Positions 24,413 through 33,207 are shown, counted from the first letter of the stretch. The stretch: DNA of 37,936 bases from Andeanibacterium sp035497315 (GCA_035497315.1 DATJDU010000066.1:1-37936), one strand, 5' to 3'. Notes: generated by a model from the letters alone, not told the origin. Translations and numbers: made by a program.

Positions 24413-25096
24413 GTGACGAGGGCATCGGGCGAAATCGTGGGGGGGACGGCTGCCGGGCCCGCATCGGATGCGGTGCGCGACTGGGAAGCCGTGCGCGCCA
24501 ATGGCGAGATTCAGTTCGCCCCGGTGCAGATGCCCGAAAAGCCGCCTCCGCCCAGCTGGCTGCTGCGCTTCCTCGATTGGTTGAGCGACCTGCTTCGCCC
24601 TGCGGCAGAAAAGCTGGGCCTGTCCTGGCCCGTCCTTAAATGGATTCTTCTGGGGATCGTGGTGCTTGCCGCGCTGACGCTTTTGTGGCGCCTGCTGGCC
24701 CCGATCGCACGGATTCGCTTCGCCCGGGCAGGCACGTCGGAGAACGAACAGGGCTGGGTGCCCGACCGGGTGGCCGCGATCGCCCTGCTTGAGGATGCCG
24801 ATCGGCTGGCCGCCGAAGGCCGCTTCGACGAGGCGACGCACCTGCTGCTCCAGCGCAGCGTCAACCAGATCGCGCAGGCGCGGCCGGACTGGCTGGAGCC
24901 TTCCAGCACCGCGCGGGAAATCGCCGCCCTGCCTGCCCTGCCCGATCGCGCGCGGCAGGCCTTCGCCACCATTGCCGAACGGGTGGAGCGCAGCCTCTTT
25001 GCGCTGCGGCGGCTGGAGGCTGAGGATTGGCACGCTGCCCGCGCGGCCTATGCCGATTTCGCGCTCGCCGATTTCCGTGACGGATACAGCGTGTGA
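24413..25096 (+). CDS. DUF4129 domain membrane protein
   Basis: A roughly 227-residue protein with one strong transmembrane helix (WPVLKWILLGIVVLAALTLL) in the first half and a C-terminal DUF4129 domain, recognised by its R-x-FALADFRD ending and the DADRLAAEGRFDEATHLLL helix. DUF4129 often occurs next to MoxR and DUF58 genes or fused to transglutaminases. The start is uncertain: GTG 24413 is used, TTG 24377 and GTG 24440 are alternatives, and none has a good ribosome site. It is the first gene of the MoxR cluster and overlaps the next gene by 4 bases. Confidence 0.78.
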   Translation: MTRASGEIVGGTAAGPASDAVRDWEAVRANGEIQFAPVQMPEKPPPPSWLLRFLDWLSDLLRPAAEKLGLSWPVLKWILLGIVVLAALTLLWRLLAPIARIRFARAGTSENEQGWVPDRVAAIALLEDADRLAAEGRFDEATHLLLQRSVNQIAQARPDWLEPSSTAREIAALPALPDRARQAFATIAERVERSLFALRRLEAEDWHAARAAYADFALADFRDGYSV

Positions 25097-26403
25097 GCGC
25101 TGCTGCCGGCCCCGCCCCCTTCTCGCCCCGCGCCGTGCTGGGCCTGTTGCTGTTCGGCGCGCTGGCCTTCCTCGCCGCGCTCTATTTCATCGGCTCCGGC
25201 CAGACCGGCGATAAGGGCAATGACGGCGGCGGCCACGCGGCAGGCGATGGCATCAACGGCTATTCGGCGCTGGCCGATCTGCTGGGCAAGCGCGGACATG
25301 AGGTAAGCTTCATCCGCAACCCTTCCCGCCGCGATCCCGACGCCTTGCTGGTGCTTACTCCGCCTGTCTATGCCGACGCGAAGGAGATCAATCGCATCGT
25401 TTCCCAGCATCGCCGCACGGGGCCGACCCTGGTGGTGCTGCCCAAGTGGCTGGCCTTTCCGGTCCCCTCCAGCGCGGGGATCAAGGCGGAAGACGGCTGG
25501 GTGCTGCTGATCGGCGCGCATTCTCCGGAATGGGCAGGCGAACTGGGCACCAAGGATATGCTCGCCATTGCGCTGTCCAAGGCAGCGCCCGGTGCCCGCA
25601 CCGGGTGGAGCGGGCTGGGCCTTCAGGGCTCCCTTCCCGATCCCAGCGCGGTGCAATCGATCAAGTCCCGGCAGATCGTCCCACTGGTGCGGAATACCGG
25701 CGGCGCCACCCTGGCAGGCTTCTGGAACGACGGCGGCTATTACCCCGATCTGGCCGCCTCGGCCTCCACCGATCCGGTGAATGAGGACGATGCGGACGAG
25801 GAACTGTGGCCGGTGGTGATCGTGGCCGAGCCGGATCTGGTGAACAATTACGGCCTGGCCGACCGGGAGCGGGCGATGCTGGCGCTGTCCATCGTCGATG
25901 CCACGCTGGAAGGCTACGATCTGCCGGTTGCCTTCGACCTGACGCTCAATGGGCTGGGGATGGGGCCGAATCTCCTGGCCATGGCATTCAGCCCGCCCTT
26001 CCTCGCCGCTACCCTGTGCTTCCTGATCGCCGCCATCATCGTGGCCTGGCGAGCGCTGAAGCGTTTCGGGCCGCCACTGGCCGCCCTGCCCGTCTTCGCC
26101 TTCGGCAAGCGGCAGCTGGCCACCAATGGCGCGGCGCTGATCCAGCGGGCCAGGCGGCTGCATCTGCTGGGCGCGCCCTATGCCGCGATCCTGCGCGGCA
26201 AGGTGGCGCATCTGCTGGGCATCCGCCCCGGCGGCGATCCTGCGCTGACCGAAAGCGAGATCGACCGGCTGCTGGAACGGCGCGGAATCGAACCCGCCGA
26301 TTTCTCGACCCATGCCGAGGCGCTGCGCGCCGCGCGCACTCCGCACGATTTGCTGCGCCATGCGCATGCGCTGAAGACCATCGAAAGGAAGCTTGCCCGA
26401 TGA
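25093..26403 (+). CDS. DUF4350 domain membrane protein
   Basis: A 436-residue protein with transmembrane helices near the N-terminus (about residues 14-34) and at about 296-316. Between them is a DUF4350 domain that begins GINGYSALADLLGKRGHEVSF and resembles a GATase-like fold, with DALLVLTPP and LWPVVIVAEPDLVNNYGLADRERA. The GTG start at 25093 overlaps the preceding stop (GTGTGA) and the ATG of moxR overlaps its own stop. Function is unknown; co-occurrence with MoxR suggests a membrane partner of that AAA+ system. Confidence 0.82.
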   Translation: MSAAAGPAPFSPRAVLGLLLFGALAFLAALYFIGSGQTGDKGNDGGGHAAGDGINGYSALADLLGKRGHEVSFIRNPSRRDPDALLVLTPPVYADAKEINRIVSQHRRTGPTLVVLPKWLAFPVPSSAGIKAEDGWVLLIGAHSPEWAGELGTKDMLAIALSKAAPGARTGWSGLGLQGSLPDPSAVQSIKSRQIVPLVRNTGGATLAGFWNDGGYYPDLAASASTDPVNEDDADEELWPVVIVAEPDLVNNYGLADRERAMLALSIVDATLEGYDLPVAFDLTLNGLGMGPNLLAMAFSPPFLAATLCFLIAAIIVAWRALKRFGPPLAALPVFAFGKRQLATNGAALIQRARRLHLLGAPYAAILRGKVAHLLGIRPGGDPALTESEIDRLLERRGIEPADFSTHAEALRAARTPHDLLRHAHALKTIERKLAR

Positions 26404-27362
26404 CCACGACGCTCGCAGACGTCCGCGCGCTTGCGGACTCCATCCGCGCCGAAATGGCCAAGGCGGTAGTGGGCCAGCACGACACGATCGAGCATCTGCT
26501 GATCGCGCTGGTCAGCCAGGGCCATGTGCTGCTGGAAGGCCCGCCGGGAACGGCCAAGACCTTCCTCGCCCAATGCTTCGCCCAGACGCTGGGGCTCGAT
26601 TTCGGGCGTATCCAGTTCACTCCGGACCTGCTGCCCGGCGATATTCTGGGCTCCAACCTGTTCAACTTCCAGACCAGCCAGTTCACGCTGACGCGCGGGC
26701 CGATCTTCTGCGAACTGCTGCTGGCCGACGAAATCAACCGCACCCCGCCCAAGACGCAGGCCGCCCTGCTGGAAGCGATGCAGGAACGCCGGGTCACGCT
26801 GGACGGGGAAACCCATTCGCTGCCCAACCACTTCATGGTGGTGGCAACCCAGAACCCGATCGAGAATCAGGGCGTCTATCCCCTGCCCGAGGCCCAGCTG
26901 GACCGTTTCCTGTTCAAGCTGCTGATCCCCTATCCCAGCGCCGAGGAAGAGGCGCAGATCGTGGCCCGCTTCGGCGAGCGCAGCGGGCCGCCCCATGCAG
27001 CCGATTTCGGCGTGCAGACCGTGACCGACGCGAACACGCTCAACGCCGTCGCGCAAGCCGCCAAGAGCGTGACGCTGGCTCAGGAAGTGATCGATTATAT
27101 CGTGCGCCTGATCCGCGCCACGCGCGAGACGCCCGAACTGGCAAGCGGCGCCTCGCCCCGTGCGGCCGTGCTGCTTGCCAATGCCGCCCGCGCTCGCGCG
27201 GCGCTCAACGGCCGGGACTATGTGCTGCCCGACGATGTGAAGGCGCTGGCCACCGCCGTGTTGCGCCACCGCCTGCTGCTCTCGCCCGTGGCCGAGATCG
27301 AAGGCCGGCAGATCGAGGAACTCGTCGCCACGCTGGTCGAACAGACCGAGGCTCCGCGCTAA
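26400..27362 (+). CDS. MoxR family AAA+ ATPase
   Basis: A 320-residue MoxR-type AAA+ ATPase (AAA_3 plus AAA lid). Walker A is GPPGTAKT (residues 47-54), the following block LGLDFGRIQFTPDLLPGDILG is MoxR-specific, Walker B is LLLADEINRTPPKTQAAL, sensor 1 is VVATQNPIENQG and the arginine region is LPEAQLDRF. MoxR proteins act as chaperones with von Willebrand A partners such as DUF58. The ATG overlaps the previous stop by 4 bases, and the DUF58 gene follows after 5 bases. Confidence 0.95.
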   Translation: MTTTLADVRALADSIRAEMAKAVVGQHDTIEHLLIALVSQGHVLLEGPPGTAKTFLAQCFAQTLGLDFGRIQFTPDLLPGDILGSNLFNFQTSQFTLTRGPIFCELLLADEINRTPPKTQAALLEAMQERRVTLDGETHSLPNHFMVVATQNPIENQGVYPLPEAQLDRFLFKLLIPYPSAEEEAQIVARFGERSGPPHAADFGVQTVTDANTLNAVAQAAKSVTLAQEVIDYIVRLIRATRETPELASGASPRAAVLLANAARARAALNGRDYVLPDDVKALATAVLRHRLLLSPVAEIEGRQIEELVATLVEQTEAPR

Positions 27363-27367
27363 ACTCG

Positions 27368-28687
27368 ATGATCGTCCCTTCCGCCCGCACTCTGGTCCTT
27401 GCCGCCCTTGGCGCGCCTGTCGCGCTGCTGGTGGCCGCCAGCGCGCCCGGCGCGTGGATCGTCGCCCCGGCGGCGGGCTTTGCGCTGCTGGTGCTGGTGC
27501 TGCTCGACGGGCTGGTGGCGGGCGTGCTGACCGACCTCAGGCTGATCGCCCCCGCCGATGCGGAGATCGGGCAGGCCGTGGATGTCGCCGTGCTGGCCGA
27601 TATCGGCGGGCGGACCATGGGCGGAGCGCCGGAGGCTGCGCTGTCGTTCGATCCGCGGCTCGGCCCCGGCGGGCGGGCGCAGCTGCGCCTGTCGCGCGAT
27701 GCGGCAAGCGGCACCTATGCAGGCAAGGCCAGCCTCACGCCTTCGCGGCGCGGCACCGGCACGATCAGCCGCATCTGGCTGCGCTGGCCCGGCCCGCTCG
27801 GCCTCGCCCACCGGCAGGTGGAACGCGAGCTGGACACGCCGATCCGTATCTGGCCCGATCTTTCCCCGGTCCGTTCCCCGGCGCTGCAGACCTATCTGCG
27901 CGATGCCCAGTTCGGCCTGATCGCCCGGCGCATCCGGGGCGAAGGCACACAATTCGAGGCGCTGCGCGAATATGAGCCGGGCATGGACCGCCGCCGGATC
28001 GACTGGAAAAGCTCCGCCCGCCAGACCCGGCTCTATGCCCGCGAGAACGAGAGCGAGCGCAACAACCAGATCGTGTTCGCCTTCGATTGCGGTCAGGCCA
28101 TGTGCGAGCCGGTGGACGGGCTGCCGCGGATAGACAGGGCCGTATCCGCCGCGCTTACCGGGGCCTATGTCGCGCTCAAGGGCGGGGACAAGGTCGCCCT
28201 GTTCGGCTTCGGCCAGCGGCCGGAACTGTTCACCCCCTTCGTCACCGACAGCCGCCAGTTCCACCGTCTGCAAAGCGCCGCCGCCCAGCTCGATTATCAT
28301 TCGGCTGAGCCCAATTTCACGCTCGCGCTGGCAACACTTGCCTCGCAGCTCAAGCGCCGTTCGCTGATCGTGCTGTTTTCCGATTTCACCGATCCCACCA
28401 GCGCGGAACTGATGGTGGAAAGCGTCAGCCGTCTGGTGAAAAAGCACCTCGTGCTGTTCGTGACCATGGTGGATACGGAGCTGGCGGACCTTGCCGATGC
28501 CGATCCGGAAACGGTGGCCGATGTGGCCGTGGCGGTGACGGCAGGCGGCCTTGCCCGGCAGCGCGCAATCGTGCTGCAGAAGCTGCGGCAGATGAATGTC
28601 GATGTGATCGAGGCGCCCTGGCAGGCGATCACCTATCGCCTGATCGACCGCTATCTGGACATCAAGCGCAGCGGGAGCATCGGATGA
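27368..28687 (+). CDS. DUF58 (vWA-like) domain protein
   Basis: A 439-residue protein with two N-terminal transmembrane helices (about residues 8-50), a beta-rich middle, and the DUF58 signature REYEPGMDRRRIDWKSSARQTRLYAREN, followed by a vWA-like domain (IVFAFDCGQAM, LIVLFSDFTDP). DUF58 proteins are the usual partners of MoxR ATPases. The stop codon lies inside the first copy of a 15-bp tandem duplication (28683-28712), so the last codons may have been reshaped by that event. It is the only gene of the cluster not closely spaced to the next; 139 bases with an inverted-repeat element follow. Confidence 0.9.
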   Translation: MIVPSARTLVLAALGAPVALLVAASAPGAWIVAPAAGFALLVLVLLDGLVAGVLTDLRLIAPADAEIGQAVDVAVLADIGGRTMGGAPEAALSFDPRLGPGGRAQLRLSRDAASGTYAGKASLTPSRRGTGTISRIWLRWPGPLGLAHRQVERELDTPIRIWPDLSPVRSPALQTYLRDAQFGLIARRIRGEGTQFEALREYEPGMDRRRIDWKSSARQTRLYARENESERNNQIVFAFDCGQAMCEPVDGLPRIDRAVSAALTGAYVALKGGDKVALFGFGQRPELFTPFVTDSRQFHRLQSAAAQLDYHSAEPNFTLALATLASQLKRRSLIVLFSDFTDPTSAELMVESVSRLVKKHLVLFVTMVDTELADLADADPETVADVAVAVTAGGLARQRAIVLQKLRQMNVDVIEAPWQAITYRLIDRYLDIKRSGSIG

Positions 28688-28712
28688 TGGGGCGTTTGAT
28701 GATGGGGCGTTT
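28683..28712 (+). repeat. 15-bp perfect tandem duplication at the DUF58 stop
   Basis: GATGATGGGGCGTTT occurs twice in direct succession (28683-28697 and 28698-28712). The first copy contains the DUF58 stop TGA at 28685-28687. It directly abuts the inverted-repeat element that begins at 28715. Confidence 0.9.
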
Positions 28713-28714
28713 TT

Positions 28715-28809
28715 CGTCATTGCGAGGAGGCGTAGCCGACGACGCAATCCCGGGCCGTTGCGCGTTGGGCGCTGGATTGCCGCGGGGCCTTCAGCCCCTC
28801 GCAATGACG
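28715..28809. mobile_element. 95-bp inverted-repeat (MITE-like or REP-like) element
   Basis: The ends are a perfect 13-bp inverted repeat, CGTCATTGCGAGG (28715-28727) and its complement (28797-28809). Inner segments also pair in part, with GCAATCC (28744-28750) facing GGATTGC (28774-28780). The sequence family starting GTCATTGCGAGG is a common intergenic palindromic repeat in many bacteria. No open reading frame of its own. It lies inside the MoxR operon, just before the ribosome site (GGGAGG, 28811-28816) of the SpoIIM-like gene. Confidence 0.75.
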
Positions 28810-28826
28810 AGGGAGGCGCTTCGCTC

Positions 28827-29885
28827 ATGAAGCCGATCACCCAGTTCTTCCGCTCCAAACCGATCGAGGACCTGCCCGATATCGAGGCCGCCGCCCTGCG
28901 CTCCGACCGTTTCCGGCTGGAGCGCGAACAGGACTGGAAGCGGCTGGAAGCCATCCTCAAGCGGATGGAAAGCGGGCGCCTGCGCAAAGTGTCCGACGAG
29001 GATTTGCTGGACCTGCCCGCGCTCTATCGCACGGCCGCCTCCAGCCTTGCCATCGCGCGCGAAACCTCGCTCGATGCCGCGACGCTGGCCTATCTGGAAT
29101 CGCTGGTGCAGCGCGCCTGGTTCCAGGTCTATGGCCCGCGCACTTCGCTGATCGGCTGGCTGCGGCGCTTCTTCGGCGGCGGCTGGAGCGCATCGGTGCG
29201 CGAATTGTGGCTGGAAATCTGCGTCGCGCTGGCAGTGATGGTGGCCGGCACCATCGTCGGCTGGGTGCTCGCCGCGCGGGACGAGGCCTGGTATTACTCG
29301 CTCGTCCCCACCCAGTTCGCAGACGCGCGCGTTCCGGGCGCCTCGCGCGAGGCGCTGGAGAAATCGCTGAGCGGGGTGGAAAAGCTGGACGGCCTCTCGT
29401 TCTTCTCCGCCTTCCTGTTCAGCAATAATGCCCGGGTGGCGATCCTGGCCTTCGCGCTGGGCTTCGCCTTCGGCATCCCTTCGCTGATGCTGCTGATGCA
29501 GAACCTCGCCACGCTGGGCGCGATGCTGTGGCTGTTCAGCGAGGCCGGGCTGACGGTGGACTTCATTGCCTGGCTTTCGATCCACGGCACGACCGAGCTG
29601 TTCGCGATCCTGCTGGCAGGCGCGGCGGGGCTGCATATCGGCCGTTCCATGGCCTTTCCGGGCAACCGCACCGTGGTTGCTGCCGCAGCCGCAGCCGGGC
29701 AGCGCTCCGCACAGGTGATGGCGGGCGTGGTCCTGATGCTGGTGGTGGCCGCAGTGCTGGAAAGTTTCGCCCGCCAGCTGGTGACGGATACCAATGCCCG
29801 GCTGGCGATCGGCGGCACCATGCTCGCTTTCTGGCTGGCCTATTTCTTCGCCTTCCGCCGCCGCGTGGATGGGAACACCGAATGA
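28827..29885 (+). CDS. SpoIIM/DUF95 family membrane protein
   Basis: A 352-residue protein whose first 120 residues are soluble and charged, followed by about five transmembrane helices (about residues 130-340) of the SpoIIM (stage II sporulation protein M) family, with the FLFSNNARVAILAFALGFAFGIPS block and HGTTELFAILLAGAAGLHIG. The host does not form spores, and in such bacteria SpoIIM homologues sit beside MoxR/DUF58 and RDD genes with no known role. The start has GGGAGG 10 bases upstream, and its stop overlaps the RDD gene start by 4 bases. Confidence 0.9.
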   Translation: MKPITQFFRSKPIEDLPDIEAAALRSDRFRLEREQDWKRLEAILKRMESGRLRKVSDEDLLDLPALYRTAASSLAIARETSLDAATLAYLESLVQRAWFQVYGPRTSLIGWLRRFFGGGWSASVRELWLEICVALAVMVAGTIVGWVLAARDEAWYYSLVPTQFADARVPGASREALEKSLSGVEKLDGLSFFSAFLFSNNARVAILAFALGFAFGIPSLMLLMQNLATLGAMLWLFSEAGLTVDFIAWLSIHGTTELFAILLAGAAGLHIGRSMAFPGNRTVVAAAAAAGQRSAQVMAGVVLMLVVAAVLESFARQLVTDTNARLAIGGTMLAFWLAYFFAFRRRVDGNTE

Positions 29886-30772
29886 GCACGTCTCGCATCG
29901 CCCGACGGCTCGACAAGCGCAAGCGCGTGCTGGTGACGCCGGAAGGCCTGAGCCTGCCGATCACTATCGCCAGCCGGGGCGCGCGCGCCTCCGCCCTGCT
30001 GCTGGACCTCATCATCATGACGGTGGTGCAGGTAGTCTTCACGATTCTGCTGATCGCGCTGGCGGGTGGCATCTTCAGCAGCGGGGCCAGTTCGGCGCTG
30101 GAGTTCATGGGTGTGGCATGGATTATCGCCATGTTCCTGTTCCGCTATGGCTATTTCCTCTATTTCGAACTGAGCCCGCGCGGAGCCACCCCGGGCAAGC
30201 GGCTGGCCGGCATTCGCATCGCCGCGCGCGAAGGCGGGCGCTTGAGCGTGAATGCCGTGATCGCGCGGAACCTGCTGCGCGACATCGAAATCTTTCTGCC
30301 GCTGATCTATCTGGTGACCAGCGCGGGTGGAGGCGGTGCGGCGAATTGGGCAATCTTTGCCTGGCTGGCGATCTTCCTTTTGTTCCCCTTCTTCAACCGC
30401 GATGCGATGCGCGCGGGCGATCTGATCGCGGGCACATGGGTAGTGGAAGTGCCCCGGCGCAAGCTGGAACAGGCCATGTCGCTGGGCGAGGCAGCGCGTG
30501 GACGTTCAGTGGCCACCGGGGCGGAATATCGCTTCGGCGAACGCGAGCTTTCGATCTACGGCGAATATGAATTGCAGACGCTGGAACGCGTGCTGAGGGA
30601 AAACAATGCCGAGGCGCTGGTGGCGGTCGCAACGGCGATCTGCAACAAGATCGGCTGGTCGGCCGGATCGGGCGACGAACGGGCTTTTCTGGAAGCCTTT
30701 TACGCCCAGCTACGCGCCCGGCTGGAACGGGACATGCGCTTCGGCAAGCGCAAGGCGGATAAATTCTCATGA
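29882..30772 (+). CDS. RDD family membrane protein
   Basis: A 296-residue protein with an RDD domain in its first two thirds: RGARASALLLDLIIM opens the first helix, followed by further helices and the ATPGKRLAGIRI loop typical of the family. The C-terminal 100 residues are soluble and helical (ERELSIYGEYELQTLERVL). RDD proteins may act in transport, but no substrate is established for this subgroup. It overlaps the neighbouring genes by 4 bases on both sides (ATGA), so it belongs to the MoxR cluster. Confidence 0.9.
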   Translation: MSTSRIARRLDKRKRVLVTPEGLSLPITIASRGARASALLLDLIIMTVVQVVFTILLIALAGGIFSSGASSALEFMGVAWIIAMFLFRYGYFLYFELSPRGATPGKRLAGIRIAAREGGRLSVNAVIARNLLRDIEIFLPLIYLVTSAGGGGAANWAIFAWLAIFLLFPFFNRDAMRAGDLIAGTWVVEVPRRKLEQAMSLGEAARGRSVATGAEYRFGERELSIYGEYELQTLERVLRENNAEALVAVATAICNKIGWSAGSGDERAFLEAFYAQLRARLERDMRFGKRKADKFS

Positions 30773-31305
30773 GCGATATCAGGACGACGATCACCCTGCG
30801 CGCGGCAAGCGAGGCGGATATTCCCGCCCTCGCCGCACTTGGCCGCGAAAGCTTCATCGCCAAATTCGGCCATCTCTATTCGCAGCAGAACCTGGATGGT
30901 TTCCTGGGCGAAACCTTCACGGAAGAAGCCGTGGCGGGCGAACTGGCCGATCCGGGCCGCCTTTACTGTCTCGCGGTGGACGATGCCGGCGAACTGGCGG
31001 GCTATTGCAAGATCGCCTTCAAGAGCGCCTTTCCCGAACATGCGCGGGGCGAGCGGGCGATGGAGCTGAAACAGCTCTACGCCGCTCCGGACCGCGTCGG
31101 GCAGGGCATCGGCGCGCTGCTGATGGACTGGGCGATGGAGCAGTTCCACGCACGCGGCGCGGACGAGGTGCATCTGTCGGTCTATTCCGACAATCCCGGC
31201 GCCCATAAATTCTACCGCCGCTATGGCTTCGACAAGCTGGCGGACATCTTCTTCTGGGTGGGCGACCACCGCGACGACGAGTTCCTGTTCGCGCGGATGT
31301 TGTAA
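30769..31305 (+). CDS. GNAT family N-acetyltransferase
   Basis: A 178-residue GNAT acetyltransferase using acetyl-CoA. It starts TTITLRAASEADIPALAALG, and motif A is APDRVGQGIGALLMDWA, the pyrophosphate-binding loop. The C-terminal NPGAHKFYRRYGF is also typical. The ATG overlaps the RDD stop by 4 bases, making it the last gene of the MoxR cluster. Substrate is not evident; linkage could mean that it modifies a product or component of the cluster, or it may simply be carried along. Confidence 0.9.
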   Translation: MSDIRTTITLRAASEADIPALAALGRESFIAKFGHLYSQQNLDGFLGETFTEEAVAGELADPGRLYCLAVDDAGELAGYCKIAFKSAFPEHARGERAMELKQLYAAPDRVGQGIGALLMDWAMEQFHARGADEVHLSVYSDNPGAHKFYRRYGFDKLADIFFWVGDHRDDEFLFARML

Positions 31306-31325
31306 GGGGTTTCCCTTGCCCAAGA

Positions 31326-31433
31326 CCCGTTCATCCTGAGCCTGTCGAAGGACGCGCACTGCCATTCGCCCAGCAGCGCGACCTCCCGTAACTACCGTTT
31401 CGCGCATCCTTCGACAGGCTCAGGACGAACGGG
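31326..31433. repeat. Inverted pair of 32-bp extragenic repeats
   Basis: Copy one (31326-31357) and the reverse complement of copy two (31402-31433) agree at 30 of 32 positions and share the core CCTGAGCCTGTCGAAGGA. A spacer of 44 bases separates them. Together they can fold into a long hairpin between the convergent GNAT and antiporter genes, so the pair probably works as a bidirectional terminator or RNA-stabilising structure. Confidence 0.85.
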
Positions 31434-31446
31434 TGCATGGATAAAA

Positions 31447-33207
31447 CTAAGGCTCCCCAACCCGCCTCGGTTCGGTGAGTATCTTCTCGCGCGAACTGCG
31501 CACGTCGCCCGAGGCGAACTGGTCGTGCATCCGCTCGCGATCGTTGGCGCGGAAGGCATCCTCCGCGCGTTCGATCTCGTCCTGCCCGAGGCCAAGATTC
31601 TCCAGCGCCAGCCGCCCCATCGCCACGGCGGATTCCAGCACTTCGCGCATCACGTAATTCACCGGCGCGCCATGCAGCGCGATCACGCTGCGCCGGTCGA
31701 AGGCGCGCACATAGATCGCCGCATTGGGGAAAGCCTCGTGCACCGCCTCCACCAGAGCGGGCTCGGCCTGATCCCGGTCGATACAGAAGGCGATCAGCTG
31801 CGCCTCGTGTGCCCCGGCCTGGCGCAGCAGGTCCAGCCGCGTGCCGTCCCCGAAATAGACCTTGGCGCCGAACTGGCCGGCCACGTCGATCATCCCCACG
31901 TCGCGATCGATCAGCGTCACCGGAATGCCGCCTGCCATCAGCATCTGCGCCACCGTCTGGCCGAAGCGGCCATAGCCGACCACCAGCGCCCGTGCCCCAT
32001 CGGCCTTGGGCCCGTCCCGCGTGGCGAGCTTGGCATCGGGCACTTGCCGCACCCGCTTGGTGGCCAGCATCAGGAAAGGCGTGGCAGCCATGGAGAGCGT
32101 GACGATAGCGCCGAACAGGCTGGCTGCCTCCGGCTCGATCAACAGGGCGTTCTGCGCCTGCGCGAACAGCACGAAGCCGAATTCGCCGCCCTGGCTTAGC
32201 AGCAGCCCCAGCGCCAGCGCGCTGCGCCAGGGCATGCGGAAGGCGATCGCGATGCCGAAGATCACCGCCGATTTGGTGGCGATCAGCGCCACCGCCATCA
32301 ACGCGACAAAGATGGGATGCTCGGCGATGGCGTGGAGATCCAGCAGCATTCCTACCGAGAGGAAGAACAGGCCCAGCAGGATCGAGCGGAACGGCTCCAC
32401 ATCCGCTTCCAGCTCGTGGCGATAGGGCGAATCGGCCAGCATCACGCCTGCGATGAAGGCGCCCAGCGCAGTGGAGAGCCCCAGCACCTCCATCAGCGCG
32501 GCAGCGGCGATCACCGTGAACAGCGCCGTCACCACGAACATCTCGCGCTCGCCCAGATTGCCGATCAGGCCGAACAGCGGGCGGATCAGGAAGCGCCCCG
32601 CCGCGATCAGCCCGGCAATGGCGGCAATGGTATAAAGCACCAGCACCCAGCCCGGAGGGCCGCCCGCATCGGCCGGATTGCGGCTCATCGCGGCGATCAC
32701 GGTAATCAGCGGGATGATCGACAGATCCTGGAACAGCAGGATGGCAAAGGCCCGCTCCCCGAAGGGAGTACGCAGGCGGCCGGCCGATTGCAGCATCGGC
32801 AGCACCTGCGCGGTGGAGGACAGCGCCAGCGGCAGGCCCAGCGCCAGCGCCGCAGCCGGAGTGAAGCTGGTGGAAAGGAAGATGATCGCGCTCACCGCCA
32901 GCCCGCACAGCACCACCTGCAACAGGCCCAGCCCGAAAATCTCCCGCTTCATGCGCCACAGGCGCGACGGGGAAAGCTCCAGCCCCACGATGAACAGCAG
33001 CAGGGTGATGCCCAGCTCGGCAATGCCGATCTTCTGTTCCGCATCGCCCACAAGGCCCAGCACCTGCGGCCCGACCACCGCGCCCGCCACCAGATAGCCC
33101 AGCGTCGCCCCCAGCCCCAGCCGGCGGAACACAAGCACGAAGAACAATGCGAAACCCAGCATCAGGAAACCGTCATGCAGCATCGATGCCTGGCCCGCGT
33201 CTTCCAT
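31447..33207 (-). CDS. CPA2 monovalent cation:proton antiporter with RCK domain (KefB/KefC type)
   Basis: A 586-residue protein: an N-terminal Na+/H+-exchanger membrane domain of about 12 helices (residues 10-400), then an RCK/TrkA-N domain (about 410-530) with the nucleotide-binding ALVVGYGRFGQTVAQML and the acidic LIDRD at the end of the second strand. Conserved membrane features are VGLELSPSRLWRMK, LALSSTAQVLPML and LSVGMLLDL. These systems move K+ in exchange for H+ and respond to glutathione adducts or stress. There is no TrkA-C domain. ATG 33207 is used; ATG 33183 is an alternative. It is divergent from the SMP-30 gene. Confidence 0.93.
   Translation of the reverse strand: MEDAGQASMLHDGFLMLGFALFFVLVFRRLGLGATLGYLVAGAVVGPQVLGLVGDAEQKIGIAELGITLLLFIVGLELSPSRLWRMKREIFGLGLLQVVLCGLAVSAIIFLSTSFTPAAALALGLPLALSSTAQVLPMLQSAGRLRTPFGERAFAILLFQDLSIIPLITVIAAMSRNPADAGGPPGWVLVLYTIAAIAGLIAAGRFLIRPLFGLIGNLGEREMFVVTALFTVIAAAALMEVLGLSTALGAFIAGVMLADSPYRHELEADVEPFRSILLGLFFLSVGMLLDLHAIAEHPIFVALMAVALIATKSAVIFGIAIAFRMPWRSALALGLLLSQGGEFGFVLFAQAQNALLIEPEAASLFGAIVTLSMAATPFLMLATKRVRQVPDAKLATRDGPKADGARALVVGYGRFGQTVAQMLMAGGIPVTLIDRDVGMIDVAGQFGAKVYFGDGTRLDLLRQAGAHEAQLIAFCIDRDQAEPALVEAVHEAFPNAAIYVRAFDRRSVIALHGAPVNYVMREVLESAVAMGRLALENLGLGQDEIERAEDAFRANDRERMHDQFASGDVRSSREKILTEPRRVGEP

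Noticed and set aside
25048..26367. 439-codon open frame on the minus strand opposite DUF4350
   Set aside because: Composition is rich in Gln, His, Gly and Arg as expected for an antisense frame, and no motif is visible.
27359..28987. 542-codon open frame on the minus strand opposite DUF58
   Set aside because: It is antisense to a gene with a clear DUF58 signature and crosses the inverted-repeat element.
31358..31401. Spacer between the inverted repeats as a small RNA or gene
   Set aside because: It is only 44 bases, with no promoter, start codon or structure of its own.
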